64,000 nucleotides of DNA from Enterococcus mundtii (GCF_002813755.1 NZ_CP018061.1:2098001-2162000), one strand, 5' to 3'. Shown: positions 1-10,725, numbered from the stretch's first letter. Notes: generated by a model from the letters alone, not told the origin. A program made the numbers and translations.

Positions 1-711
1 TATCGCTGTTTTGTCCAAATCTTGTATGATATACCCACGTGACACAGCATTTTCAAGTATCGAGAATAGAATGTCATGCTTTGCTTTTGTTGTCTTCAAC
101 CTCTCATAGTGTCCACCTACTAGGTCAATATTCACTCTTGTTTGGCTATCTGCGAAAACATTATAGGCCATGATTTGTACCAGGTAATGATATGTTCTGA
201 TAGACATCTCATTGCCTTCCAAAGAAATTGATTCAAAATTACTATTAATAGTTATTGGTATTTTTTGATAATGAAAGATATCTTTCAGCCGACTGATCAA
301 TTTATAACTATAAGACTTACTAAACATCAACTTTTCGGAAATATCGACTACACGAGTTTTTCGGTGTTTCAAGAGATAGAGCAATAATTGAAAATAAGGT
401 GATTCATTAAAAAACTTTTTTTTCAAATTAACAAATACTTGAAGCAACAGTTCCTGATTAACACCTTCGATTAAACCAATCGTCCCCTTTTCTAGTAAAA
501 AGAAAGATGAAAATGTAAAATTCAATTGTTCGAAGTTTTCTTCGAGTTCAACCAGTAATATTTTCGTTTGATACATCGTTAAGTTTAACCGCTCACTTAA
601 TTTATTCAATGACAAATATTTTTCTGTCACTAGAACCGTAAACAGTTGCAACATTTCGTTTTGCTTTTTTGTTAAGTAACGGCTACTAAACGTATCCATT
701 ATATATTCCAT
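1..711 (-). CDS. Mga-like transcriptional regulator (5' part, runs off the window)
   Basis: The reverse strand is open from an ATG at 711 to the window edge, 237 codons without a stop, so the C-terminal part is missing. The N-terminal third contains a helix-turn-helix-like stretch (around LNKLSERLNLTMYQTKILL) and a second one follows around VVDISEKLMFSKSYSYKLI. Two HTH motifs followed by a mixed alpha/beta region is the layout of Mga/AtxA-type regulators of surface genes in streptococci and enterococci. The Shine-Dalgarno is weak (AGAAGAA); an alternative start is Met5 (699). Family assignment is inferred from motif layout; a PRD-type regulator is the main alternative. It is transcribed in the same direction as the small secreted-protein gene at 1256-1750, which lies upstream of it. 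Confidence 0.6.
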   Translation of the reverse strand, partial: MEYIMDTFSSRYLTKKQNEMLQLFTVLVTEKYLSLNKLSERLNLTMYQTKILLVELEENFEQLNFTFSSFFLLEKGTIGLIEGVNQELLLQVFVNLKKKFFNESPYFQLLLYLLKHRKTRVVDISEKLMFSKSYSYKLISRLKDIFHYQKIPITINSNFESISLEGNEMSIRTYHYLVQIMAYNVFADSQTRVNIDLVGGHYERLKTTKAKHDILFSILENAVSRGYIIQDLDKTAI

Positions 712-1255
712 TTCTTCTACCAACCTTCATTTTTAGAGGATTCTATACTAAGAAGAATTCATTTAGTCAGAATGTTTCATTTTTTATTTTCAGCGAACTA
801 TACCGATGTCTCCTAGTTCAACTTGCATGGCTGTTGTATTGGTCTTGCCTGTACATTTTGACTTGATTACTAAGGTAGTGAAGCTTTGATCATGTATATT
901 TGTCTTTCTACGGAATTATTATCTAAACACCTTCACTTATTTCTAATAAATTTCTATTGATTAAAATTTTCTCTGTTTGTATTACTAGATTCATAAATCT
1001 GATGGACCAACCAGCGACAGTAGAAGCTTGCAACTACACGAAAGAATAAAAGAAGGAACACTGATCAGGCAATCAACAAGAGTAGTTTTCATTGATTGGA
1101 TCAGCATTTCTTCTTTGAATATTCTATAGGACAGACGGATAGATCTACGTATTCTATATTATGATCCATCGTATTCTGTCAATCTTCGCACACTTAACTC
1201 TTTTTATCTGGCAAGCCTTTCACAACTGAAAATAACTATTTTTTAGTCCGGAGTA
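712..1255. other. gene-free stretch
   Basis: About 540 AT-rich bases between the Mga-like gene and the secreted-protein gene. I see no convincing ORF, RNA gene or hairpin terminator here. It presumably holds the promoter of the Mga-like gene, but no clear -35/-10 pair stands out. Confidence 0.5.
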
Positions 1256-1750
1256 TTATCCCCAAGGATTATTTACTTCTTGTGCTGTCAAGATGATTTT
1301 GGCGCTATCATCTCTGTTTGATCGCCATACGTAATCATTTGCATCTAAAATGACATCGAAATCTTTTTCGATCTGTACCGAACTCATTCGCATTACCTGT
1401 TGTGCTTGAAGATGTGGGTTTGAAGGTTGAATGTCTAGTCCATTTCCATATTGGTCAAGTTTTGCAAAAATATTCACAAAAACATCCTGTGATTTTGTAT
1501 TATTTACTGTAGCAGTTGCTTTCAAGACCTTCGTTTGTTTACGCATATCTGAGTTTAAGTCAAAATCAGATAATTTGAAATCGACTTTGCTTGTTGTTCC
1601 TTCATTGAAAGTGATATCTAGTTTTCCATCTTGGACTTCAATCGGTATTTGTTTTTCACTGACTGCCTCGGATGCGTTTACTAAGCTTGGGTTACTACCT
1701 ACTAACAACAAAGTTGATAGCATAACTGTTGTGGATACCTTTTTTTTCAT
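1256..1750 (-). CDS. small secreted protein of unknown function
   Basis: A 164-residue protein starting MKKKVSTTV, with a typical signal peptide (positive N-terminus, hydrophobic core ending LLLVGSNPSLVNA-SEA). The start at 1750 is chosen over one twelve codons upstream because a GGAGG sits 10 bases before it. The mature part is hydrophilic and ends in NNPWG. It has no cysteine, no LPXTG anchor and no transmembrane segment after the signal. I do not recognise the family; it lacks the two W-x-L motifs of WxL surface proteins. The Mga-like gene lies downstream in the same direction, which makes a surface-associated role possible, but that is inference. Confidence 0.6.
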   Translation of the reverse strand: MKKKVSTTVMLSTLLLVGSNPSLVNASEAVSEKQIPIEVQDGKLDITFNEGTTSKVDFKLSDFDLNSDMRKQTKVLKATATVNNTKSQDVFVNIFAKLDQYGNGLDIQPSNPHLQAQQVMRMSSVQIEKDFDVILDANDYVWRSNRDDSAKIILTAQEVNNPWG

Positions 1751-2495
1751 TGTTGGATAGCCTCCGGAATTTAATATTTTTTTCACAAAATCAGTTTACA
1801 TTAAATTTCCTTATAGGGTTTATCCGAACATTCAACTCTTTTTTTAAAAACAGGATAATCTTTCACTACGTTCTTTGCTACATGATAGAAACTTGTCCGG
1901 AAAGATGGACTAGGCTCACTCCTTACCTCTATAAAAGCTCCCTATTTGTCCTTTGATCAGAGTTATTAGACCTTTTAGGCGTGATATTTCGACCAAATCC
2001 GTATCCGGTTATCAAAAAAATTTCCATGAGAACTTATTCTCTTACATTCATCAAAAATCAACTTATTTATATTGGAACCGAACACTATGCGGGTTTTGTT
2101 TATATGGCAACATATGATGATGACGTCAAAAGACTTGGTGGTTAGGTTGAGGAAGTAAGAGAAGCAAATGATAAAGAAGAAATTCTTCGGAATCGTTCGT
2201 TGTTTAGATAATCAATAGACTATAACACACTATATAATAAAAAGAAACCCCACATAGTTGTCGATCTTCAAGTTTATAGGAGGTACAAACTTGTTCTCAA
2301 TCGTCTCGTTTTCATCATCCATGATAAAGACGCGATGAATTAAGAACAGCTTGGTTAAAGCTAATTAATCTATTTTGTGCCTAATAAAATATGAGGAATG
2401 ATGATCTTTATTTATATTCATAAGAATCTATGATTTGTTTCTATCATTCGTTTCTTTAAGTACTAAAAATATTTTTTCTGATTAATCGTCTGCCT
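1751..2495. other. gene-poor stretch with decayed coding remnants
   Basis: About 740 bases between the secreted-protein gene and the eno terminator. Apart from the interrupted frame at 2026-2211 and a short fragment on the minus strand near 2230-2360, I find no intact gene. The part next to 1750 must hold the secreted-protein promoter. Confidence 0.45.
2026..2211 (+). pseudogene. decayed ORF remnant interrupted by a stop
   Basis: Reading from ATG 2026, a frame is open for 39 codons, meets TAG at 2143-2145 and then continues in the same frame for another 21 codons to TAA at 2209. The composition looks protein-like before and after the stop (TEHYAGFVYMATYDDD, then EEVREANDKEEILRN). No ribosome-binding site is obvious. 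On the opposite strand around 2230-2360 there is another short broken frame. I take the 1.8-2.45 kb stretch as a relic of former coding DNA; the identity is unknown. Confidence 0.3.
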
Positions 2496-2537
2496 AAAAA
2501 AATACCCCTCTCATGTCATACGACACAAGAAGGGCAT
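2496..2537 (-). terminator. intrinsic terminator after eno
   Basis: Arms at 2503-2517 and 2522-2536 form an imperfect stem with G-U pairs around a short loop. On the minus strand it is followed by a run of seven T residues. It lies directly after the eno stop codon and closes the glycolytic operon. Confidence 0.8.
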
Positions 2538-2553
2538 TCTTACAATCATTTGA

Positions 2554-3897
<1,344 letters not shown>

Positions 3898-3968
3898 TCA
3901 TATACGATTTTAGTTAATTTTGTGTCTTTGTGCAAACATTTCTTGCATTTTTCACAAATTTTCAATAA

Positions 3969-4739
<771 letters not shown>

Positions 4740-4749
4740 TCAGAATGTA

Positions 4750-4788
4750 AGAGGACTACAGATTTGAGCAATCTGTAGATGGTCCTCT
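4750..4788. other. intercistronic hairpin between pgk and tpiA
   Basis: The outer arms AGAGGAC (4750-4756) and GTCCTCT (4782-4788) and the inner arms TACAGATT (4757-4764) and AATCTGTA (4770-4777) pair perfectly, with a four-base bulge between the inner and outer stems on one side. There is no T-run, so it looks like an mRNA stability or processing hairpin in the operon transcript and not a terminator. Confidence 0.6.
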
Positions 4789-4818
4789 CACCATTTTATT
4801 TATTCGTCGATTTTATGC

Positions 4819-6009
4819 TTATTTGTCGTTGATTGCAGCTAGTCCAGGTAATTCTTTCCCTTCAAGCAACTCTAAGCTTGCACCGCCACCTGTTGAGATG
4901 TGAGTGAATTTGTCTGCAAAACCTAATTGTTCCGCAGCAGCTGCAGAGTCACCGCCACCGATGATCGTTGTAGCATCTTCAAGGTTAGCGATTGCTTCAC
5001 AAACACCGATCGTACCTTTAGCGAAGTTACTCATTTCGAATACACCCATTGGTCCGTTCCATACAACTGTTTTTGCACCTTGTAATGTATCAGCAAATAA
5101 TTTAACTGAAGCAGGACCGATGTCTAATGCCATCAAGCCTTCAGGAATATCTCCTTCGATGACTTGTGTTTCTACATCATTTGAAAATTCAGGGGCACAA
5201 ACGTTGTCGATTGGTAAAACTAATTTGTCGCCTGCTTTTTCGATCAATTCTTTTGCTAAAGCTACTTTATCTGCTTCAACTAAAGAGTTACCGATCTTGA
5301 TGCCTTTTGCTTCGTAGAATGTGTAAGTCATTCCGCCGCCGATCAAGATTTTGTCTGCTTTAGGAATCAAGTTTTCGATGACACCGATTTTATCTGAAAC
5401 TTTCGCTCCACCTAAGATCGCGATCATCGGACGTTTTGGTTCTTCAACTGCTTCGCCGATGAACTTGATTTCTTTATCCATCAAGAATCCAGCAACTGTT
5501 GGGATACCTGTTGAAGCGATCCCTACGTTAGAAGCATGGGCACGGTGAGCTGTACCAAACGCATCATTGACAAATACATCGCCTAAAGAAGCCCAGTATT
5601 TACCTAATTCAGCATCATTTTTGCTTTCTTTTTTGCCGTCGATGTCTTCAAAACGAGTGTTTTCAAAAACAACTACGTCTCCGTCTTTCATGTCAGCAAT
5701 TGCTGTTTCTAATTCTGAACCACGAGTTTCAGGAACGAAAGTTACTTCTTTACCTAGCAATTCGCCTAAACGTTTTGCAACTGGTGCCAAAGATTTTCCT
5801 TCTTTGTCTTCTTCTGTTTTCACACGTCCAAGGTGAGAGAAAAGAATCGCTTTTCCGCCTTGCTCCAACACATAATTGATTGTTGGTAACGCAGCTTTGA
5901 TACGTGTATCATCAGTGATGACGCCGTCTTTCAAAGGAACGTTGAAGTCAACACGGACAAGGACTTTTTTATCTTTTAAATCAATATCTTTGACTGTTTT
6001 CTTAGCCAT
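4819..6009 (-). CDS. pgk: phosphoglycerate kinase
   Basis: Transfers phosphate from 1,3-bisphosphoglycerate to ADP, giving 3-phosphoglycerate and ATP. The 396-residue protein has the N-terminal signature [11 protein letters not shown] with the substrate-binding DFNVP, the HLGR motif, and the C-terminal nucleotide-binding loop [13 protein letters not shown], then [13 protein letters not shown] near the end. Length is normal for bacterial PGK. It lies 105 bases after gap in the same direction; an intrinsic terminator-like hairpin in that gap should reduce pgk expression relative to gap. RBS GGAGG precedes the start. Confidence 0.98.
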   Translation of the reverse strand: MAKKTVKDIDLKDKKVLVRVDFNVPLKDGVITDDTRIKAALPTINYVLEQGGKAILFSHLGRVKTEEDKEGKSLAPVAKRLGELLGKEVTFVPETRGSELETAIADMKDGDVVVFENTRFEDIDGKKESKNDAELGKYWASLGDVFVNDAFGTAHRAHASNVGIASTGIPTVAGFLMDKEIKFIGEAVEEPKRPMIAILGGAKVSDKIGVIENLIPKADKILIGGGMTYTFYEAKGIKIGNSLVEADKVALAKELIEKAGDKLVLPIDNVCAPEFSNDVETQVIEGDIPEGLMALDIGPASVKLFADTLQGAKTVVWNGPMGVFEMSNFAKGTIGVCEAIANLEDATTIIGGGDSAAAAEQLGFADKFTHISTGGGASLELLEGKELPGLAAINDK

Positions 6010-6038
6010 TTGATTTCCTCCTAAATAAACATCTTATC

Positions 6039-6075
6039 AAAAAAAGCGGAGAAGCGCGATTGCTTCCCCGCTTTT
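6039..6075 (-). terminator. intrinsic (partial) terminator between gap and pgk
   Basis: A GC-rich stem with arms at 6042-6055 and 6062-6075 (AAAGCGG against CCGCTTTT, core GAAGC/GCTTC) is followed on the minus strand by seven T residues. Since pgk, tpiA and eno lie downstream without another clear promoter, it probably works as a partial terminator or mRNA stabiliser that favours gap message. Confidence 0.75.
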
Positions 6076-6114
6076 AAGTGTACATGGATATAGGTTACAC
6101 TTGTACGATTTATC

Positions 6115-7116
6115 TTATAAGTTAGCGAAGTATTCTAAAGTACGTACTAATTGTGCAGTGTATGACATTTCGTTGTCGTACCAAGCAACAGTTTTAACTA
6201 ATTGTTTGTCGCCAACAGTCATTACTTTTGTTTGAGTAGCATCAAATAATGAACCGTAAGTCATACCAACGATATCTGAAGAAACGATTTCGTCTGTGTT
6301 GTAACCGTAAGATTCGTTAGCTGCTTCTTCCATTGCAGCATTTACTTCATCAACTGTTACGTTTTTATCAAGAACTGTAACTAATTCTGTTAATGAACCA
6401 GTTGCGATTGGTACACGTTGAGCAGCTCCGTCTAATTTACCGTTCAATTCAGGGATTACTAAACCGATTGCTTTAGCAGCACCTGTTGAGTTAGGAACGA
6501 TGTTTGCAGCAGCAGCGCGTGCACGGCGGAAGTCACCTTTAGGATGAGGTCCGTCAAGAGTCATTTGGTCACCTGTGTAAGCGTGGATAGTTGTCATTAA
6601 TCCTTCAACAACACCAAATTTGTCGTTCAATGTTTTAGCCATAGGAGCTAAACAGTTAGTTGTACATGAAGCACCAGAGATAACTGTTTCTTTACCAGTT
6701 AATGTTTCATGGTTTGTGTTGTAAACGATTGTTGGTACATCGTCTCCACCAGGAGCTGAGATAACAACACGTTTAGCACCAGCTGTTAAATGTTTTTCAG
6801 CAGCTGATTTTGAAGTGAAGAAACCAGTACATTCTAGAACGATGTCTACGCCTAGTTCGCCCCAAGGTAATTCTTCAGGGTTACGGTTAGCTAATACTTT
6901 AACTTCTTTTCCGTTTACGTTGAATGAACCTTCGTGAACTTCAACTGTTCCGTTGAAACGTCCTTGAGTTGTATCGTATTTTAACAAGTGTGCCAACATT
7001 TTAGCATCTGTCAAATCGTTGATTGCTACTACTTCGATTCCATCTACATCTTGGATACGACGGAACGCTAGACGTCCAATACGTCCAAAACCATTAATAC
7101 CTACTTTAACTGTCAT
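6115..7116 (-). CDS. gap: glyceraldehyde-3-phosphate dehydrogenase
   Basis: NAD-dependent phosphorylating GAPDH of glycolysis. The 333-residue protein has the Rossmann start [18 protein letters not shown], the catalytic cysteine Cys151 in [10 protein letters not shown], and the conserved [13 protein letters not shown] near the C-terminus. Length and motifs are those of glycolytic GapA. It starts 40 bases downstream of cggR with a strong RBS (AAGGAGG), as in Bacillus subtilis, so it is probably cotranscribed with its repressor from the CggR-controlled promoter. Confidence 0.98.
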   Translation of the reverse strand: MTVKVGINGFGRIGRLAFRRIQDVDGIEVVAINDLTDAKMLAHLLKYDTTQGRFNGTVEVHEGSFNVNGKEVKVLANRNPEELPWGELGVDIVLECTGFFTSKSAAEKHLTAGAKRVVISAPGGDDVPTIVYNTNHETLTGKETVISGASCTTNCLAPMAKTLNDKFGVVEGLMTTIHAYTGDQMTLDGPHPKGDFRRARAAAANIVPNSTGAAKAIGLVIPELNGKLDGAAQRVPIATGSLTELVTVLDKNVTVDEVNAAMEEAANESYGYNTDEIVSSDIVGMTYGSLFDATQTKVMTVGDKQLVKTVAWYDNEMSYTAQLVRTLEYFANL

Positions 7117-7156
7117 TTAAGATTTCCTCCTTATGAAAATCAAAAAAATATTTATT

Positions 7157-8194
7157 TTAAAGGGATACCCCTTTTAAAATCTCATTAGCAGCGGCTTCAT
7201 CTGTGATGAGCCACGTTTGTTTTGGTGCATTATTCATATACGCTCGAATTGCTTTGGCTTTGGCTTTCCCCCCTGCAACTGCAAGAATGATCGGGACCTT
7301 AGCTAAGTCTTTTAATTCGATGCCGATTCGTGGGACTTTATAAACGACTTCTCCTTTTTCATTGAAGAAATAGCCAAAAGATTCCGCAACGGCATTGGCT
7401 TGTTTCAACATCAGCAATTCTTCTTCATTCATCTTTCGTCGCGCTGCCATATGCAACGCCCGTCCAATACTATGAATAACACAATTCGCCTGACTTATCA
7501 AGTTTAAAACTTCTTGTATAGACGGCTCATTGAGTAATGAATTGTAAGTAGCCAAGCTTAATTGTTCCGGCACATATAATGCTCGGTGTTTTCCATTTGC
7601 CTTTGTAGCCATTCTAGCACTGACTGAGTTCGCTTGTACAGTAATCGCCTCGCCGATCCCACCTCGCGCAGGAACAAACAAGTTATGGCGCTTGCTATTT
7701 TCTAAGCTAGTCAGTTGCTCTGCAACGATCGCCATCGTCGTTCCTCCCATGACTGCGATGATATTATCGCCTTCCGGAAGTAGTAGATTCAGTGACTCGT
7801 CTAAGGCTTCGCCAAAAGCATCTGCTACTTTTGGTTGTTGTTCACTGTTTCCAGAAACAACGATACAGCGCTGGTTTCCAAAATACTCAGATAGTTTCAT
7901 TTCAATCTGATGCATTCCTAAAAGTTGGTCCATAAAGCCTTCGAGGCTTTGATAGACTTCCTCTCCTTTTTTCGTCAGCGTCATACCACTTTTAGAGGCG
8001 TTGATCAGTTCAAGTTGTTTGAGCAGATCCGTTTCTGTTCGTAAGACACGTTCGGTCATACCCATGCTTTCCGATAAACTACGACGACCAATTGGCTGCA
8101 TCCAGTAAATATTGCGCAAAATCTTATAGCGTTCTTGCAAAACATCCATGATGTCTGGCGCAACAGCTTCAATCAGTTTCAATTCATCTAACAT
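7157..8194 (-). CDS. cggR: central glycolytic genes regulator (SorC/DeoR family)
   Basis: Repressor of the gap operon; in Bacillus, fructose 1,6-bisphosphate is the inducer. The protein starts at MLDELKLIEAVAPDI (345 residues) with an RBS AAGGAG six bases upstream. A longer reading from 8248 is rejected because it would run through the operator at 8212-8247. The N-terminal part has a winged HTH (IGRRSLSESMGMTERVLRTE); the rest is a SorC-type sugar-phosphate sensor domain with VMGGTTMAIVAEQL and ILAVAGGKAKAKAI. It is the first gene of the cggR-gap-pgk-tpiA-eno operon and should be autoregulated through the adjacent operator. Confidence 0.93.
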   Translation of the reverse strand: MLDELKLIEAVAPDIMDVLQERYKILRNIYWMQPIGRRSLSESMGMTERVLRTETDLLKQLELINASKSGMTLTKKGEEVYQSLEGFMDQLLGMHQIEMKLSEYFGNQRCIVVSGNSEQQPKVADAFGEALDESLNLLLPEGDNIIAVMGGTTMAIVAEQLTSLENSKRHNLFVPARGGIGEAITVQANSVSARMATKANGKHRALYVPEQLSLATYNSLLNEPSIQEVLNLISQANCVIHSIGRALHMAARRKMNEEELLMLKQANAVAESFGYFFNEKGEVVYKVPRIGIELKDLAKVPIILAVAGGKAKAKAIRAYMNNAPKQTWLITDEAAANEILKGVSL

Positions 8195-8211
8195 AGCGAT
8201 CTCCTTAGTTG

Positions 8212-8247
8212 GACATTTTTCGTCCAATGTAGACTCAAAACGACCCA
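8212..8247 (-). promoter_or_regulatory. CggR operator
   Basis: Read on the minus strand this is TGGGTC-N6-AGTC-N4-TTGGAC-N6-TGTC. The Bacillus subtilis CggR operator, as I know it, is CGGGAC-N6-TGTC-N4-CGGGAC-N6-TGTC: the two half-sites and all three spacings agree exactly, with a few base changes. It lies just upstream of the cggR ribosome-binding site, the expected place. Confidence 0.8.
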
Positions 8248-8351
8248 TGTGATCTAAAAAAATAAATCGGACTTTCCAACTTGTACGTTTTCTACTAGGA
8301 AAATCTCAACCTCACATGATATAGTCTAACAGTTTTGTCCGTATTTATCAA

Positions 8352-8393
8352 CAAAAAAAGACTAGAAAAATGTTTAAGATTCTTCCAGTCTTC
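8352..8393 (-). terminator. intrinsic terminator after rpoN
   Basis: On the minus strand AAGACTGGAAGAA pairs with TTTTTCTAGTCTT around a short loop and is followed by a run of seven T residues. It starts directly after the rpoN stop codon and separates rpoN from cggR. Confidence 0.75.
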
Positions 8394-8400
8394 CATTCAA

Positions 8401-9741
8401 TTATTTATCATACCGTTTTCTTTTCGATGAACTAGGGATTCCTAACAAGTCACGATATTTGGCAACTGTTCGTCGAGAAATCGAAATTTTGTCATTTTTC
8501 AGTAGTTCTACTAATTTTTGATCAGATAATGGTTTGCTTTTATCTTCCGCATCTACTAGTTCTTGGACTTTTTTCTTTGCGGTATCTGCTGATAGATCTT
8601 CAGTACTCTCTGCATTTGTAGGTTTGAGTCTCGTCGTAAAGAACTTTTTCAATTCGAAGACACCAAAATCGGTTTCAAGATACTTGCCATTGACTGCTCG
8701 ACTGACCGTTGATTCGTGGACGTCGATTTCTTCTGCGACTTCTTTTAAGGTCAATGGGCGGATCGGTCGTGCGACATTTGTAAAGAATTCTTTTTGCCGA
8801 GAAACAATGATTTGCGCCACGCGCATGATCGTATCACCACGTTGCAAAATCGTTTTTTGCAGCCATTCAAATTCTTGTTTTCGTTCTTTCAAATAGGCTT
8901 GAGTCTCTTTATCTGCTTTTTTTTGCATCTGTTGAAAATAAGCTTCTTGAAAACGTACATTCGGCTGGTTGCCTCGATTTGAGATGACTTGGACTTCTTC
9001 ACCTGTTACGACAACTTTGACATCGGGGATGATATACAAACCGCTACTATGGTCAAAGACTCGTCCAGGACTTGGGCTAAGGGTTTGGATATAATCAAAG
9101 ATTCGTTGTACGTCGCTTAATGGAATCGCAAAATGTTGGGCGATCTCTTTCCATTTGCGTTCGACTAATTGATCAAACCATTCTTCCAAGACGATGTAAG
9201 CCAATTCGGGCGCATAGTCGTCTCTTTCAGTTTGTAACATCAAACATTCTTGTAAACTTCGCGCCCCTACACCTGCTGGCTCTAACTGCTGGATCAGTGT
9301 CAATGCGTCAAGCATTTGGATCGGCGTCGCATTCGTTTGTTGGATGGCGTCTTCTAAAGAAATAGTCAAAAAACCATTCAGGTCGATATATTCGATCAAA
9401 TATAAAATCAATTTACGTAAGAAAGTATCTCGGTAATTCAAATGGACTTGTTCGATCAATGATTCAAAAAGTGAGCCTGTTGTATCAGGAATTTGATTCA
9501 AGTAGCTCGTCTCTTCTCCCTCATAACTGGCATTACGTTTTTGGTAATCGGGTTGCCAATCCGGTTCGATCACTTCTACTAAGGGGTTTTCCAACGCCTG
9601 ATTTTCAACAAAAGCCAGTAGCTCTTCGCTGTTATACTGCAAGACTTGGATGGACTGTTGGAGCTGTTGTGTCATGGCAAGTTTTTGTGTTTGTTGTTGT
9701 TTTTGTGAAAAATTTTGTTCAAATTTCATTTTTTTGTCCAT
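8401..9741 (-). CDS. rpoN: RNA polymerase sigma-54 factor
   Basis: Alternative sigma factor that directs RNA polymerase to -24/-12 promoters and needs an AAA+ activator; in enterococci these are LevR-type activators of PTS operons. The 446-residue protein shows the three classical regions: a glutamine-rich N-terminal activator-interacting region (QKQQQTQKLAMTQQLQQSIQ), the core-binding region, and the C-terminal HTH (LKEVAEEIDVHESTVSRAVNG) followed by the RpoN box (SRRTVAKYRD). The start is ambiguous: AAGGGG ends one base before the first ATG but 13 before Met5 (9729), which begins MKFEQNF. A tRNA gene sits divergently just upstream. I found no convincing sigma-54 promoter in the window. Confidence 0.95.
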   Translation of the reverse strand: MDKKMKFEQNFSQKQQQTQKLAMTQQLQQSIQVLQYNSEELLAFVENQALENPLVEVIEPDWQPDYQKRNASYEGEETSYLNQIPDTTGSLFESLIEQVHLNYRDTFLRKLILYLIEYIDLNGFLTISLEDAIQQTNATPIQMLDALTLIQQLEPAGVGARSLQECLMLQTERDDYAPELAYIVLEEWFDQLVERKWKEIAQHFAIPLSDVQRIFDYIQTLSPSPGRVFDHSSGLYIIPDVKVVVTGEEVQVISNRGNQPNVRFQEAYFQQMQKKADKETQAYLKERKQEFEWLQKTILQRGDTIMRVAQIIVSRQKEFFTNVARPIRPLTLKEVAEEIDVHESTVSRAVNGKYLETDFGVFELKKFFTTRLKPTNAESTEDLSADTAKKKVQELVDAEDKSKPLSDQKLVELLKNDKISISRRTVAKYRDLLGIPSSSKRKRYDK

Positions 9742-9747
9742 TCCCCT

Positions 9748-9776
9748 TGTAATTTATTTTTGATTTCGATACAATT
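9748..9776 (+). promoter_or_regulatory. promoter of the tRNA-Arg gene
   Basis: TTGTAA (9748-9753), 17 bases, then TACAAT (9771-9776), placing transcription start about six bases before the tRNA. It overlaps the upstream region of rpoN on the other strand. Confidence 0.65.
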
Positions 9777-9788
9777 GTTGCAGTGCTT

Positions 9789-9860
9789 GCGTCCTTAGTG
9801 TAGTGGATATCACGTAAGATTCCGGTTCTTGAGACGGGGGTTCGATTCCCTCAGGACGCG
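9789..9860 (+). tRNA. tRNA-Arg (anticodon CCG)
   Basis: A full cloverleaf can be drawn. The acceptor stem GCGTCCT (9789-9795) pairs perfectly with AGGACGC (9853-9859), with discriminator G at 9860. The D arm has GTG/CAC, the anticodon stem is TAAGA/TCTTG with loop TTCCGGT (anticodon CCG), and the T arm is GGGGG-TTCGATT-CCCTC. No CCA is encoded. It reads the rare codon CGG. It stands alone, divergent from rpoN, and is followed by a terminator. Confidence 0.95.
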
Positions 9861-9911
9861 TCTATTGTTATCTTAGCATATTTGTGAAGATTTTGCTTTC
9901 AAATTTCTAAG

Positions 9912-9951
9912 AAAAAAAGCGGTTTTCCTATCTAGGAAAACTGCTTTTTTT
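9912..9951. terminator. bidirectional intrinsic terminator
   Basis: Arms AAAGCGGTTTTCCTA and TAGGAAAACTGCTTT around a TCT loop, with a T-run on the plus strand and A-run before it, so it can end both the tRNA transcript and the convergent gene at 9969-10598. Confidence 0.85.
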
Positions 9952-9968
9952 GATTTTTTCATGGAATT

Positions 9969-10598
9969 TTAAAAAGTAAACCGATCTTCAATGTAACTAT
10001 AGTAGAAATGATTCGTTAAAGGTCCATGATTATAGCGCTCTGTCACACCATCCCCTTGACGAAGCGTTAAACCGTTTCTTAAAGTGGCTGTTTTTTGATC
10101 ATAAAAATCACCATTGATGAGATAAAATATTCGGTTAGGGTCCTCTAAATAAGCAAATACATCCCCTGTAAAATGTTTTTCCAATCCTTGATCAGCGGAT
10201 TTCAACTGAACGGATAAAATCGACTTGATTGCTCGGAAATTTCCACTTTCACTCGTTTCACAGTATAGCAATAAAGTTGGTTGGTATACTCTATTGACTG
10301 TTATGTTTTGAGAAAAGATACGGTAGATTGCCCCATTATGTATTGCGCCTTGCACCATTTGCTCAGTATAGCCGAGCTGTTTTTTAGCTTCTTCTTCGGT
10401 TAGTTGATATTCTCTCGAAATGACACGAAGCAGTTGCTGAAAGTCCAACTTACTGGACATGGTGCGATATGTATTTTCTTCATTTTTCGTTGAAAGATTT
10501 AAAGAGGTTTGCTCTTTTGGTGATGAATGGACTAAGAGAAACACCCCAAATAAAATCACAAGAAAACCGATTACTTTTATTCGTATTGACTTTTTCAT
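9969..10598 (-). CDS. membrane-anchored or secreted protein of unknown function
   Basis: A 209-residue protein with a strongly hydrophobic N-terminal segment (residues about 8-25, IKVIGFLVILFGVFLLVHSS) that is either a signal peptide or a membrane anchor; there is no lipobox cysteine. The rest is a soluble extracytoplasmic part containing an YQLTEEEAKKQLGY segment and ending in LTNHFYYSYIEDRFTF. I do not recognise a family. RBS TAGGAG precedes the ATG. It converges on the tRNA gene, sharing the terminator at 9912-9951, and a dispersed hairpin repeat lies upstream of it. Confidence 0.65.
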   Translation of the reverse strand: MKKSIRIKVIGFLVILFGVFLLVHSSPKEQTSLNLSTKNEENTYRTMSSKLDFQQLLRVISREYQLTEEEAKKQLGYTEQMVQGAIHNGAIYRIFSQNITVNRVYQPTLLLYCETSESGNFRAIKSILSVQLKSADQGLEKHFTGDVFAYLEDPNRIFYLINGDFYDQKTATLRNGLTLRQGDGVTERYNHGPLTNHFYYSYIEDRFTF

Positions 10599-10725
10599 TG
10601 ATTACTCCTATTTATTTGTTATTCTTCTGTCTATAATCATAATCGGAAATAGCCAATGAAGCAAAGAGTTTTTATAAAAAACAACCGTTTTTTATTTTCA
10701 AACTTGATTCTATAACCTGTTTCCT

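Noticed and set aside
1256..1750. WxL-domain surface protein
   Set aside because: Neither of the two W-x-L motifs is present; only the signal peptide and overall small secreted nature agree.
4904..5317. 137-codon open frame antisense to pgk
   Set aside because: Lies fully inside pgk on the other strand; codon bias of the highly expressed glycolytic genes keeps antisense frames open.
8195..8248. N-terminal extension of CggR by 18 residues
   Set aside because: Would be encoded by the CggR operator and upstream region; a strong RBS (AAGGAG) precedes the Met at 8194.
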